Positions 27,507-36,126 are shown, numbered from the stretch's first letter. The stretch is 64,000 nt of DNA from Streptomyces sp. NBC_01803 (GCF_035917415.1 NZ_CP109073.1:4448501-4512500); one strand, 5' to 3'. Notes: generated by a model not told the origin, from the sequence alone. Numbers and translations are program-made.

Positions 27507-27880
27507 ATGGCCGAGCGGACCGCGGCGGAGCAGTGCGTCGAGACCCCGGCGCGCAGCGGGGTGCGGCGGCTGAACGGAGTGGTCGGGGACGGTTCCGCCC
27601 CCCGGACCTCGCCGCGATGGCCCGCGCCGCCGGGGCGCACGGCATCCGGGTGGAGAAGTCGAAGGAGCCGCGCGGCGCGCCGCGCGCGGCGTTCCGGCAC
27701 CGGGGACCGGCTCTCGTGGACATCGTCACCGACCCCAACGTCCTGTCCGTCCGGCCGAAGATCAAGGCCGAGATGGTGACCGGCTTCGCGCTGTCGGCGA
27801 GCGGGATGGTGCTGGAGGGCGGCGTCGGACGGATGACGCGGATGGCGCGCTCCAACCCCCGGAACATCCCACGCCCATGA
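27507..27880 (+). pseudogene. Pyruvate oxidase / TPP-enzyme gene with large internal deletion
   Basis: The first 30 or so codons (MAERTAAEQCVETPARSGVRR-type start, then GVVGDG) match the N-terminus of actinobacterial thiamine-pyrophosphate pyruvate oxidases. From about 27599, in a different frame, the sequence matches the very C-terminus of the same family (HRGPALVDIVTDPNVLS, then ARSNPRNIPRP and TGA). The family is about 580 residues, so roughly 450 codons are missing and the junction is out of frame. The retained parts lie in the proper order with an intact start region. No functional enzyme can be made. Confidence 0.8.
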
Positions 27881-28141
27881 CCCGGCTCGTGCCCGAATTC
27901 CGTGGGAGATAGGGAGACGTGACGACGGTTCTCTGGTTCGCTGGTTCCCTGACGGCGCGTCGGGAGGGGTTCGAGGACATGCCGCACCGTCGCGAAGAGC
28001 ACCTCAACATCCTTGGGAAGGGGGCCCGTTGACGTTCAACGCGCGGAGACCCGCGACCGGTGGCGCGCGGAGACCCACGACCGGCGGCCACCGGGGAGCC
28101 GCCGCCCGCCGCGGCCCGGGCCCGCGCGGAGGGATCTGACC

Positions 28142-29521
28142 ATGCCGGACGGTGGCGTCATACCGCGGATCGTCTTCACTCGCCGCCCCGCCGGGGCCGA
28201 CCCCGGCGTGATACCGGCGATGATGCTGGGCGTCCGGCACGTCCCGCTCCCCACCGGGGACGTCCGCGACCTGCTGAAGGCGGCGACCGGCCTCCCCGAG
28301 GGTGCCGGGCCGCAGCTCCTGGCGGCGGCCAACGCCCGCGCGGCCGAGGACCCCGTCGCGGCCAACGCCGAAGTCGCCCACGGCGTCCGGGAGTTCCTGC
28401 AACAGCACATCCTGCCTCTGCCGCCGGACCGGCGCCAAGCACGCCTGACCACCGCCGCCGAGATCTCCCCGGACAGCCACCTCTACGTCCACGTCGCCTG
28501 CGGGCCGCCCGGCGCCGTTCGCTCGGCCCCCGACCACCGGACCGGGCGGACTGTCGTCGGCGCCATCGGCGGCGGCTCGGTGGAGCTGCCGCTGGCCCCG
28601 CAGTACCGGCGGGTCCTGGCCCGCCCGGACGCCGGCGGCGCCATGGAGTTCCTGGCCCGCCTGCTGCGCATCAAGGCCGGCGATGTCCTCGCGTACAACG
28701 CCCGGCGCTACCGGGACGACGAGCCGTACGACGGGCTCGTCCAGCTCGGCGCCCACGGCATCGCGGAGATCGCCGCCCATACCGTCCACGCGGGGTGGTG
28801 GGGCACGGCCCACGTCTGGCGGGTCGCCACCACGCCGTTCCACGCGGCGGCGGCCGGGGCGATCGGATGCTTCATCGACAGCTCACCGCTGCCCGGCGCG
28901 ACCCGCCGCCTCCCCACCGAGGCCCAGGGCAGATTCCTCGTGCTCACCGGCTTCGGCGGGCCGCCCGGCGCCGAACCGGCCGCCGTCGGCTGCGTCATCC
29001 ACCCGGCCCTGGCGCGCGCCTGCGGGACGCTGGACGCGATCGCCGAGGAGGCGCCGCCCGCCGAGGTCGTGGCCCGCCAGCACCAAGGGCCGCTCTACCA
29101 CGCCGCCGCCGCGCGGATGCCGCGCGCCGCCCGGCTCAACGAGGGCGCCGCCCGGCTGCTCCACGGCGTGACCGGCGGCCTGCTCGCCCAGGGGCGCGCC
29201 GGGGGGGAGCCGGTCAGCCCGTTCGACCGTCCGGGAGCCCCGGCCGTCGCCTATGAGCTGCCGTCCCCCGACCAGGCCGCCGGGCTGGCCGCCCTGCCGC
29301 CGGAGCGGATCGAGAACGCCTTGGTGGACGCCTCACCCGTCCCGATGCCGACCGAACCACCGGGCCTGCTGACCCCGACCGACCCCCTGGACCCGTCCCT
29401 GACCCGGCAGATCGTGCTCGCCGACCGCTGGGTCCCCGCGGTACTCACCGGCCGGATACCGTCACCTCCGCCACCTCCGCCACCTCCGCCACCCCTGGCC
29501 GGACGACCGCCGGGGAGATAG
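28142..29521 (+). CDS. Unrecognised protein with C-terminal decaproline tail
   Basis: 459 aa; ATG with GGAGGG 8 nt upstream. No family is recognised. The body is Ala/Gly/Pro-rich without signal peptide or clear membrane segments. A conserved-looking core lies about residues 115-300 (YVHVACGPPGAV, GHTVVGAIGGGSVELPL-like, HTVHAGWWGTAHVWRVATTPF). The C-terminus ends S, ten prolines, L and a short basic tail (29462-29494), which should stall ribosomes without EF-P. It stands alone between the TPP-enzyme pseudogene and dnaG. It could be a cargo, scaffold or conflict protein; I cannot assign a function. Confidence 0.6.
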   Translation: MPDGGVIPRIVFTRRPAGADPGVIPAMMLGVRHVPLPTGDVRDLLKAATGLPEGAGPQLLAAANARAAEDPVAANAEVAHGVREFLQQHILPLPPDRRQARLTTAAEISPDSHLYVHVACGPPGAVRSAPDHRTGRTVVGAIGGGSVELPLAPQYRRVLARPDAGGAMEFLARLLRIKAGDVLAYNARRYRDDEPYDGLVQLGAHGIAEIAAHTVHAGWWGTAHVWRVATTPFHAAAAGAIGCFIDSSPLPGATRRLPTEAQGRFLVLTGFGGPPGAEPAAVGCVIHPALARACGTLDAIAEEAPPAEVVARQHQGPLYHAAAARMPRAARLNEGAARLLHGVTGGLLAQGRAGGEPVSPFDRPGAPAVAYELPSPDQAAGLAALPPERIENALVDASPVPMPTEPPGLLTPTDPLDPSLTRQIVLADRWVPAVLTGRIPSPPPPPPPPPPLAGRPPGR

Positions 29522-29584
29522 GGGGTGATGGTGGGCTTATCGCCCCAATCCGGACCGCCCGTCGGTCCTGTCCGAGCCGAGCCG

Positions 29585-29590
29585 TAGACT
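29585..29590 (+). promoter_or_regulatory. -10 box TAGACT, leaderless start of dnaG
   Basis: TAGACT, 6 nt, then the GTG of dnaG with no ribosome site. Confidence 0.55.
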
Positions 29591-29596
29591 TCAGCC

Positions 29597-31522
29597 GTGG
29601 CGGGCAGGATCAACGACGAGGACGTGAAGACAGTCCGGGACGCGGTCCCGATCGACTCCGTCGTGTCCGAGTATCTCCAGCTCCGCGGCGCCGGCGGGGG
29701 GAATCTCAAGGGCCTGTGCCCCTTCCACGACGAGAAGTCCCCCTCGTTCCAAGTCAGTCCGAGCAAGGGCCTCTTCCACTGCTTCGGCTGCCAGGAAGGC
29801 GGGGACACGCTCGCCTTCGTCATGAAGATGGAGCACCTGTCGTTCTCCGAGGCCGTCGAACGGCTGGCGGCCCAGGCCGGGATCACGCTCCGGTACGAGC
29901 AGGGCGGATACAGCCCGGGGCGACAGCAGGGGGAGCGGACGCGGCTGGTCGAGGCGCACAAGGTCGCCGCGCGGTTCTACGCCGAGCAGCTCGCCTCGCC
30001 GGAGGCCGAGATCGGGCGCCGGTTTCTCGGTGAGCGCGGCTTCGACCAGGCGGCGGCGGAGCACTTCGTCGTGGGGTACGCGCCGGCCGGGTGGGACCAC
30101 CTCGTGCGCTTTCTGCGCGGGCGCGGCTTCACCGACCGCGAGTTGCTGACGTCGGGCATCGCGCAGGACGGGCGGCGCGGGCCGATCGACCGGTTCCGGG
30201 GGCGGCTGATCTGGCCGATCCACGACATCACGGGCGAGGTCGTCGGCTTCGGCGCGCGCAAGCTCCGCGACGACGACAACGGGCCCAAGTACCTGAACAC
30301 CCCCGAGACGCCGATCTACCGCAAGTCCCAGGTGCTGTACGGCATCGACCTCGCCAAGCGCGACATCGCCAAGACGAACCGGGCGGTGGTGGTCGAGGGG
30401 TACACGGACGTCATGGCCTGCCACCTCGCCGGGGTCACCACGGCCATCGCCACCTGCGGCACGGCCTTCGGCGGCGAGCACGTCAAGATCCTTCGGCGGC
30501 TGTTGATGGACAGCTCCAGCTCGCACAGCGCCGGCGAGGTCGTGTTCACCTTCGACGGCGACGCCGCCGGACAGAAGGCGGCGCTGCGGGCGTTCGAGGA
30601 CGACCAGAAGTTCGCCGCCAGGACCTCGATCGCCGTCTCGCCCGGCGGCATGGACCCGTGCGAGCTGCGGATCGCCGAGGGCGACGAGGCCGTGCGGAAT
30701 CTGATCGAGGCGCGGTCGCCGCTCTTCGAGTTCGCCATCCGGTCGATCGTCCGGCAGCACAATCTGGACACGGCGGAGGGACGTTCCGCCGCGCTCGACT
30801 TCGCGGCGCCCATCGTCGCGCAGATCAAGGACAGCGCGATCCAGCACGAGTACGCCGTCCGGCTCGCCGGGCTCGTCGGCATCCCCGACGAGGGGTTCGT
30901 CGTGCGCCGCATCGGCCAGCTCGCCCGGTGGGGGCGGGAGCGGCAGCGCCCGGCGCCGCCGCCCGCCGCTCGGTCCGCGACCGCCGCGCGGCCCGCGGCC
31001 CCCACCGCCGTGCGCTCCGGCCCCGCGCTGAACCATCGCAGTCCGGCCGCGCTGGCCGAGCGGGAGCTGCTCAAGCTCGCCCTCCAGTATCCGGAGCTGG
31101 TCTCGCCCGCGTTCGACGCCTACGGCGAGGACGAGTTCACCGTGCCGCCGTACACGGTCGCGCGCCGCGCCATCGCCGAGGCGGGCGGCGCGGCGGGGGC
31201 CGACGACGGCTATCTGGAGCGGGTCCGCGAGGCGGCGCCGGACGACTCGGTGCGCGTGCTGATCACCGAGCTGGCCGTCGAGCCGCTGAACCTGCCGCGT
31301 CGCAGACAGCGCGAAGTGGACCTGTACGCGGGGCAGTTCCTCGTGAAGGTGCGGCTGGCCGCCGTCGAGCGGCGGATCGGCCAGCTCGAATCCACCGCGC
31401 TCCGCGCGGAGGCCCAGGGCGACAACGCCCAGGCGGCGGCCGACGCGCGCCAGGAGGTGTGGGCGCTGGGGCAGTACCGGACGGCCCTGAAGGAGCGCGG
31501 CGTCGCCGCCCTCTACGGCTGA
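29597..31522 (+). CDS. dnaG: DNA primase DnaG
   Basis: 641 aa. N-terminal CHC2 zinc finger (LCPFHDEKSPSF, then HCFGCQEGGD), catalytic core with TOPRIM motifs VVVEGYTDVMA and FTFDGDAAGQKA, and a C-terminal helicase-interaction region after a Pro/Ala-rich linker (about residues 450-475). It makes RNA primers at the fork with DnaB. Length and domain order are normal for Streptomyces. It is followed by hrdA, an arrangement recalling the dnaG-sigma macromolecular synthesis operon but with a 270-bp gap holding a repeat. Confidence 0.97.
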   Translation: MAGRINDEDVKTVRDAVPIDSVVSEYLQLRGAGGGNLKGLCPFHDEKSPSFQVSPSKGLFHCFGCQEGGDTLAFVMKMEHLSFSEAVERLAAQAGITLRYEQGGYSPGRQQGERTRLVEAHKVAARFYAEQLASPEAEIGRRFLGERGFDQAAAEHFVVGYAPAGWDHLVRFLRGRGFTDRELLTSGIAQDGRRGPIDRFRGRLIWPIHDITGEVVGFGARKLRDDDNGPKYLNTPETPIYRKSQVLYGIDLAKRDIAKTNRAVVVEGYTDVMACHLAGVTTAIATCGTAFGGEHVKILRRLLMDSSSSHSAGEVVFTFDGDAAGQKAALRAFEDDQKFAARTSIAVSPGGMDPCELRIAEGDEAVRNLIEARSPLFEFAIRSIVRQHNLDTAEGRSAALDFAAPIVAQIKDSAIQHEYAVRLAGLVGIPDEGFVVRRIGQLARWGRERQRPAPPPAARSATAARPAAPTAVRSGPALNHRSPAALAERELLKLALQYPELVSPAFDAYGEDEFTVPPYTVARRAIAEAGGAAGADDGYLERVREAAPDDSVRVLITELAVEPLNLPRRRQREVDLYAGQFLVKVRLAAVERRIGQLESTALRAEAQGDNAQAAADARQEVWALGQYRTALKERGVAALYG

Positions 31523-31558
31523 CCGGCCCGGCCGCGCGCCGACAGCTATGGCCGCGCG

Positions 31559-31619
31559 ACAAGCACGTCGACGCCGACAAGCATGTCGCGCCAACCAGGA
31601 TGTCGCGCCAACAGGCATG
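31559..31619. repeat. 17-18-bp direct repeats upstream of hrdA
   Basis: About 3.5 imperfect copies of ACAAGCATGTCGCGCCA (31559, 31577, 31594, 31611) lie 180-235 bp upstream of the hrdA start, after the dnaG stop. The copies share a GTCGCGCC core. This may be a regulatory array, or slippage-derived. Confidence 0.8.
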
Positions 31620-31795
31620 AAACTGCTGGGAGTTGGGTAACGAGGCGCGTTCGTCGCGTCCGTCCCAAAAAGTGTTCGCACGCATCTCGTGGCCGGTGCG
31701 CGCTGTCGGCCACACTGGGGTTCAACGCCGCTTCCCCTCCTCTCCTTTTCCCTCCTCCCTTTCCCGCCTGCCGCGAAATTCCTGGAGGCTTCCCC

Positions 31796-32800
31796 GTGCA
31801 GACCCCGACCCTCCCCAGCTCCCCTCCGGCCGCGCCTCGTTCCTCCACCGGCGCCCGGCCCAGGGTGACCCCGCGGCCGGAGGGCAACGGCGCGTCCAGC
31901 GACCTCTTCCGGCAGTACCTGCGCGAGATCGGCCGCATTCCGCTGCTCACCGCGGCCGACGAGGTGGAGCTGTCGCGCAGGATCGAGGCCGGTCTGTTCG
32001 CCGAGGAGCGGCTGCTGACCGGCACGGACCTCGACGACCGGCTCGTGCTGGACCTCGACCGGCTCGTCGTGCGCGGCCGGGTGGCCAAGCGGCAGCTCAT
32101 CGAGGCGAATCTGCGGCTGGTCGTCTCGGTGGCCAAGCGGTACATCGGGCGCGGCCTGACCATGCTGGACCTGGTCCAGGAGGGCAACCTCGGGCTCATC
32201 CGGGCCGTCGAGAAGTTCGACTACACCCGCGGCTTCAAGTTCTCGACGTATGCCACCTGGTGGATCAGACAGGCGATGTCACGCGCGATAGCGGACCAGG
32301 CGCGCACGATCCGGGTGCCGGTGCACGTGGTGGAGTTGATCAACCGGGTGATCCGCGTTCAGCGCCGCGTTCTCCAGGAGCGCGGCTACGAGCCGTCGTC
32401 CGAGGAGATCGCCGTCCTGCTCGGCATCACCTCGGCCCGGGTGAGCGAGATCCTGCGGCTGGCCCAGGACCCGGTCTCCCTCCAGACGCCGATCGGTGAC
32501 GAGGACGACGTCAACCTCGGCGACCTGATCGAGGACGCCGACATCCCCTCCCCGGCCGAGTCCGCCGCGTTCCTGCTCCTGCGCGAGCAGCTCGAATGCG
32601 TCCTGTCCACGCTGGCCGATCGCGAACGGCGCGTGGTGGAGTTGCGGTACGGCCTGGTCGATGGCCGTCCCCGCACGCTGGAGGAGATCGGCCGCCTCTT
32701 CGGCGTCACACGCGAGCGCATTCGCCAGATAGAGCACAAGACCCTCGGCAAACTGCGCGACCACACCTACGCCGAGCAGCTCCGCGGCTACCTGGACTAG
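31796..32800 (+). CDS. hrdA: Principal-type RNA polymerase sigma factor, HrdA-like
   Basis: 334 aa. Region 1.2 ([20 protein letters not shown]), region 2 ([54 protein letters not shown]), region 3 ([18 protein letters not shown]) and region 4 with the -35 helix ([20 protein letters not shown]). There is no long acidic region 1.1, which fits the Hrd paralogues HrdA/C/D rather than HrdB; the position beside dnaG favours HrdA. GTG start with GGAGG 8 nt upstream. Its stop codon overlaps the stop of the convergent truncated gene. Confidence 0.88.
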   Translation: MQTPTLPSSPPAAPRSSTGARPRVTPRPEGNGASSDLFRQYLREIGRIPLLTAADEVELSRRIEAGLFAEERLLTGTDLDDRLVLDLDRLVVRGRVAKRQLIEANLRLVVSVAKRYIGRGLTMLDLVQEGNLGLIRAVEKFDYTRGFKFSTYATWWIRQAMSRAIADQARTIRVPVHVVELINRVIRVQRRVLQERGYEPSSEEIAVLLGITSARVSEILRLAQDPVSLQTPIGDEDDVNLGDLIEDADIPSPAESAAFLLLREQLECVLSTLADRERRVVELRYGLVDGRPRTLEEIGRLFGVTRERIRQIEHKTLGKLRDHTYAEQLRGYLD

Positions 32801-33560
32801 CGCCTGCCGGCCCCTCGTTGGGCCCGGGCGGGACGGTCGAGGGCGTGCAGGTGGGTCATCAGACGCTGGAAGCCGACCCAGCCCGCGTCGGCGAGCGGGT
32901 AGAACAGGCCGGGCCGGGACGCCGGGCCCAGGGGAGCGGGGCGCGTGGCGAGCGGGGCGCGGCGGGCGTTGTCCAGGCCGATCGAGCGGACATCCTCGGC
33001 GCCGACCACGAACGCGACCGGCTCGGGGGCCGCTTCGAGCCAGGCCGGAACGGTCAGGTCGGCCCGGGCCCGCCGCAGTTGCGCCAGCAGCGACACCAGC
33101 CCGTGCCGTGTCACCAACTCCTCGGCCAGATCCGGCAGTGCGGCCACCGGCCCGTCCAACGCGGGCTCCGCCCCGGCCGGCCGCCCCAGGGCGAGGGTGA
33201 CGTCCTCCTCCACACCGCCCGTGGTGCGCGTCACCCGCAGCGTCGCGATCGCCGGGCGGTCCGGCCGCCCCACGGCGACGAGCCAGGTCGGGTCGGGCGC
33301 GCGGTCGCGGGCCAACGCGGTCAACTCCTCGCGCGACCACGGGATACTGGCGGGCTCGGCGGTACCCCACCCGGCGGGCGGAGCGCCGGTCAGCCGCTGC
33401 CAGACCGCCTCCAGCGCGCCGCCGAGCAGGAGTTCGCGCTCGGCCGGGTGCCGGGTGACGAAAGTGAGCAGCAGTTGCTGGTCGGCCGTGCCTTCCGCCC
33501 GCGCCGTCGCCCCGGCGAACGCCGACGCCGGGGCCCCGTCGCCGACCGGCGTGATACGTG
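32797..33560 (-). pseudogene. 5'-truncated DUF6177-like gene
   Basis: About 250 codons are open without a credible start. The longest frame with a permitted start is 175 aa (TTG 33324), but coding-like sequence continues upstream (FVTRHPAERELLLGGALEAV, then SIPWSREELTALARDRAPD) until it meets the toxin-tip ORF at about 33558. The protein resembles the C-terminal part of DUF6177 proteins found near type VII-linked toxin loci in Streptomyces; that family match is from memory and moderate. Loss of the N-terminus exactly where the toxin tip begins points to a rearrangement junction. Confidence 0.55.
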
Positions 33561-33830
33561 AGCGACAATGACCCTTCAGCGTTCGTCAGCACATCGCGAC
33601 GCGAGGACATCGGCGAGGACTTCGGCGGCAAGTACACGTACGAGCTCGACGTGCCAGGCGGCATCGATGTCAACCAGTCCATCGGCCCCCATTCATTGGA
33701 ATACGAGATGGAGATCGCCTTCCCGGGGGGAATCCGTTCGGAGTTCATAAGAGGCGCTCGTCCCTACGACTACGCCACGGGTGAACTGGGCGAACTCATC
33801 CCCAATCCCCATTACCGACCCCGGGAATGA
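33558..33830 (+). CDS. Orphan ADP-ribosyltransferase toxin tip (C-terminal half)
   Basis: 90 aa beginning at GTG 33558. It contains AFVSTSRREDI (STS motif), FGGKYTYELDVPGGIDVN and YEMEIAFPGGI (ExE of the ARTT loop), the second and third motifs of pierisin/scabin-like ADP-ribosyltransferases. The N-terminal Arg motif and all trafficking domains are missing. This is the form taken by displaced toxin cassettes in polymorphic toxin loci. The stop overlaps the next start (ATGA). It is probably inactive alone unless recombined onto a donor gene. Confidence 0.7.
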   Translation: MSDNDPSAFVSTSRREDIGEDFGGKYTYELDVPGGIDVNQSIGPHSLEYEMEIAFPGGIRSEFIRGARPYDYATGELGELIPNPHYRPRE

Positions 33831-34252
33831 CTGTGCCCACTCAACGCGAGACGCTCTACGACAAGCAGATCTCTCTGGTCGGACCTATGGATATCGTGGG
33901 GGCACATCTGGTTTCGAGCTCATCCGAGCGCGAGTATCTCGTGCGCATCTCGTATGACGCACATGCCGTGGAGCACACCGCGTGGAACCTCTTCGATGCC
34001 CTGGTCCAGGTCCGCAGAGATCTGGAACGTGAAAGCTTGCGCCCGGCCGTCGAAGGCGCTTGCCGGAACGTCTACCCCAGCCGCATGGCTCGGGAGATGG
34101 GGGGTGGCCGGCGGGCGTACAAATGGTCGGGCGGCGGGCGGCCCGCCACCGTCGACATCTTCGACGAGGTGCCGGCGAAGGAGCACGACAGGCTGGTATA
34201 CCCTGAGGAGCAGCTTGCCTGGTTCCAGGAATGGCGGAGTCGTTCGAGATGA
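33827..34252 (+). CDS. Putative immunity protein for the ART toxin tip
   Basis: 141 aa, no family recognised. Its ATG overlaps the toxin-tip stop and its own stop overlaps the next start, so three genes are translationally linked. The sequence is soluble and mixed alpha/beta with a Gly-rich stretch (REMGGGRRAYKWSGGGRP). Position immediately after a toxin tip is the standard place for the cognate immunity gene; that is the only basis for the call. Its lower GC and less biased third positions set it apart from flanking genes and suggest transfer. Confidence 0.55.
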   Translation: MTVPTQRETLYDKQISLVGPMDIVGAHLVSSSSEREYLVRISYDAHAVEHTAWNLFDALVQVRRDLERESLRPAVEGACRNVYPSRMAREMGGGRRAYKWSGGGRPATVDIFDEVPAKEHDRLVYPEEQLAWFQEWRSRSR

Positions 34253-34806
34253 GTGAGTCCCATAGGCCGGTCCCACCCGTAACCGATGCCCTGCGCGCCG
34301 AAGCGGCCAAGCGGCCCGGTGGATGGGTGTACTCGATCGACCCCTACTTCGATCCCGGTGAGGCCGTGCCCTCATTCGGCATCGTCGGCGCATGGCGGGT
34401 CGACACCAGCGGCCAACTCTCGGACGAGTTCCGTCACAATCCCCATTATCGCCCTTCGCCGCGAAGTGCCAGTTTGCCGGAGGCCACCGATTCTGTCGAT
34501 GAAGCCCTCCAGTTGGCTGCCACCGGTTACGGCACTGACGCCCAACTCCGGAACGTTCTGCTGAGCTCATCCGTATATCTCGTTCCGGGTGAAGGGGCCG
34601 GAGTAGTGGCATACTCCGATGACCGGGGTGATTTCTTCCCCGTCTACACGGCTCCCCGGCACGCACCCGAGCGTTCCCCGAGCCTGATCCGCGTGGCATT
34701 CCTTGAATTGCTGACCGAGATTCCGTCTCAGGCCAGTGTCTACATTAATCCGGGGAGCAGGCTTTCCGTCCGCATCCCGGCCGCCGACTTGCGGTCATCG
34801 GTGTGA
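34249..34806 (+). CDS. Type VII secretion system-associated protein
   Basis: 185 aa. It contains GWVYSIDPYFDPGEAVPSFG, the conserved opening of the small proteins annotated as type VII secretion-associated in Streptomyces, then FRHNPHYRPSPR and the C-terminal YINPGSRLSVRIPAADL of the SseB-like fold. The segment NPHYRP also occurs at the end of the toxin tip at 33.8 kb. ATG 34249 overlaps the preceding stop and has GGAG upstream. It is the third gene of the toxin/immunity unit. Confidence 0.72.
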   Translation: MSESHRPVPPVTDALRAEAAKRPGGWVYSIDPYFDPGEAVPSFGIVGAWRVDTSGQLSDEFRHNPHYRPSPRSASLPEATDSVDEALQLAATGYGTDAQLRNVLLSSSVYLVPGEGAGVVAYSDDRGDFFPVYTAPRHAPERSPSLIRVAFLELLTEIPSQASVYINPGSRLSVRIPAADLRSSV

Positions 34807-34861
34807 GGGATGACGCGGTTGATGGAACACAGGCGCAGCGAGAATCACATGAACGCCTTCG

Positions 34862-35788
34862 ATGACCGAGGATCTGCGGCCGACCGCGGCCCGTGGGCCG
34901 GACCACTACGCCCGTACCACCGAGCGGCCCGTTCGCTACGCCCGGGTGGCCCGCGAGGACGGCGGTGTGCTCGGATTCGTGTGGTTCACGGACGCCGACG
35001 ACGCCGCCGGGTACGTGCCGCGCGTGGCTGACGGGGACGAGGCGTACAACGCCGGGATCCAGTCCCGCTCGGTATGGCCACGGACGGTGAATGTGCCCGC
35101 CACCGAAGAGGAGGCGTTCGTCGTGCAGGAGGAAGTGCGGGCGGCGGCGGATCCGGTCGGGGTTGGGCCTGGGGTGGGGGAGGTGGGGACCGTGGTCGGG
35201 GTGGATGTGACCTATGAGGAGGGCACCGACCGGCACGTCGCCGCCGCCGTCGTGCTCGACGCCGGGTCGTTGGAGGTGGTGGAGGAGGTCACCGTCGCCG
35301 GGCGGGGCGCGTTTCCGTATGTGCCGGGGTTGCTCGCCTTCCGGGAGGTGCCGTCCGTGCTCGCCGCGCTGGAGAAGCTGCGGACCGCGCCGGACCTCAT
35401 CGTCTGTGACGGGTACGGCATCGCCCACCCGCGCCGGGCCGGACTCGCGGTGCATCTCGGGGTGGTGACCGGGGTGCCGTGCTTCGGGGTGGCCAAGTCG
35501 CCCTTCGCGTTCGAGTACCAGGAGCCCGGGCCCGAGCGCGGCGCCATGGCGCCGCTCACCGACGACGACGGCGATGTCGTCGGGCGGGCCGTGCGGACGC
35601 GGGCTGGGGTCAAGCCGGTGTTCGTCTCCGTCGGCAGCGGCATCGGGCTCGACAACGCCTGCGCGCACACTCTCCGCCTCACGCCCCGCTACCGGCTGCC
35701 GGAGACGACGCGCCGAGCCGATCACCTCAGCCGCCAGGTGCTGCGGGAGGCCGGAGCGGTCCGGCACAATGCGGCACATGGTCACTGA
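34862..35788 (+). CDS. nfi: Endonuclease V with an extra N-terminal module
   Basis: 308 aa, against about 220-230 for typical endonuclease V. Residues about 75-300 carry the family motifs: VGVDVTYEE (catalytic Asp), FPYVPGLLAFREVPSVL (Glu) and LIVCDGYGIAHPRRAGLA (Asp), then CFGVAKSPF. It cleaves DNA next to deoxyinosine, the product of adenine deamination. Residues about 14-66 are an extra module (HYARTTERPVRYARVA, then TDADDAAGYVPR) that is homologous to the N-terminal half of the separate gene just downstream. No clear ribosome site precedes the ATG; an internal start that skips the module is possible. Confidence 0.82.
   Translation: MTEDLRPTAARGPDHYARTTERPVRYARVAREDGGVLGFVWFTDADDAAGYVPRVADGDEAYNAGIQSRSVWPRTVNVPATEEEAFVVQEEVRAAADPVGVGPGVGEVGTVVGVDVTYEEGTDRHVAAAVVLDAGSLEVVEEVTVAGRGAFPYVPGLLAFREVPSVLAALEKLRTAPDLIVCDGYGIAHPRRAGLAVHLGVVTGVPCFGVAKSPFAFEYQEPGPERGAMAPLTDDDGDVVGRAVRTRAGVKPVFVSVGSGIGLDNACAHTLRLTPRYRLPETTRRADHLSRQVLREAGAVRHNAAHGH
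34901..35059 (+). repeat. Direct repeat, copy 1 (module fused to endonuclease V)
   Basis: About 159 bp, similar at DNA and protein level to 35790-35945. It encodes a DHYARTTERPVRY to DEAYNAGI module. Confidence 0.85.
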
Positions 35789-36116
35789 GGAGCACTACGC
35801 GCACACCACCGAGCGGCCCGTCCGCTATGTCCAGGTGGCGAACGAGGACGGCGTGCTCGGCTATCTCTGGATCTCGGACGCCGACGACGCCGCCGGATAC
35901 CGGCCGCGGGAGGGCGGCGGGGACGACGCCTACCACGCCGGGGTCTCCTGGGCGCGGCATCTGCGGGTGTGCAAGGCGCGCGGGCTCACCCCGTCGCAGG
36001 CGCTCATCGAGCTGACCGTGCACGCGGGTGGCGGGCGCTTCGGGCATGTCGTGCCGGGCTCCGAGACCGACGCGCCCAGCCTGGCGGCACTGCGGGAGCA
36101 GGCCGCCAGGGCCTAG
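35778..36116 (+). CDS. Small protein homologous to the endonuclease V N-terminal module
   Basis: 112 aa (115 if started at ATG 35769). The N-terminal half (EEHYAHTTERPVRYVQVANE, LWISDADDAAGYRPR) matches the extra module of the upstream endonuclease V. The C-terminal half (CKARGLTPSQALIELTVHAG) is unique here. No family is recognised. The start overlaps the endonuclease stop by 11 nt, so expression is linked; a CACAAT -10-like box 7 nt upstream of 35778 would also allow a leaderless transcript. It may bind the same partner as the endonuclease module. Confidence 0.65.
   Translation: MVTEEHYAHTTERPVRYVQVANEDGVLGYLWISDADDAAGYRPREGGGDDAYHAGVSWARHLRVCKARGLTPSQALIELTVHAGGGRFGHVVPGSETDAPSLAALREQAARA
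35790..35945 (+). repeat. Direct repeat, copy 2 (start of the stand-alone gene)
   Basis: About 156 bp, homologous to 34901-35059. It encodes EHYAHTTERPVRY to DDAYHAGV. The two copies bracket the endonuclease V catalytic region. Confidence 0.85.
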
Positions 36117-36126
36117 CGGGCGGGCG

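Noticed and set aside
27507..27779. 90-codon ORF as a small intact gene
   Set aside because: Only its first 30 codons match a family; beyond that it is out of frame with the real C-terminal remnant, so it is treated as part of the pseudogene.
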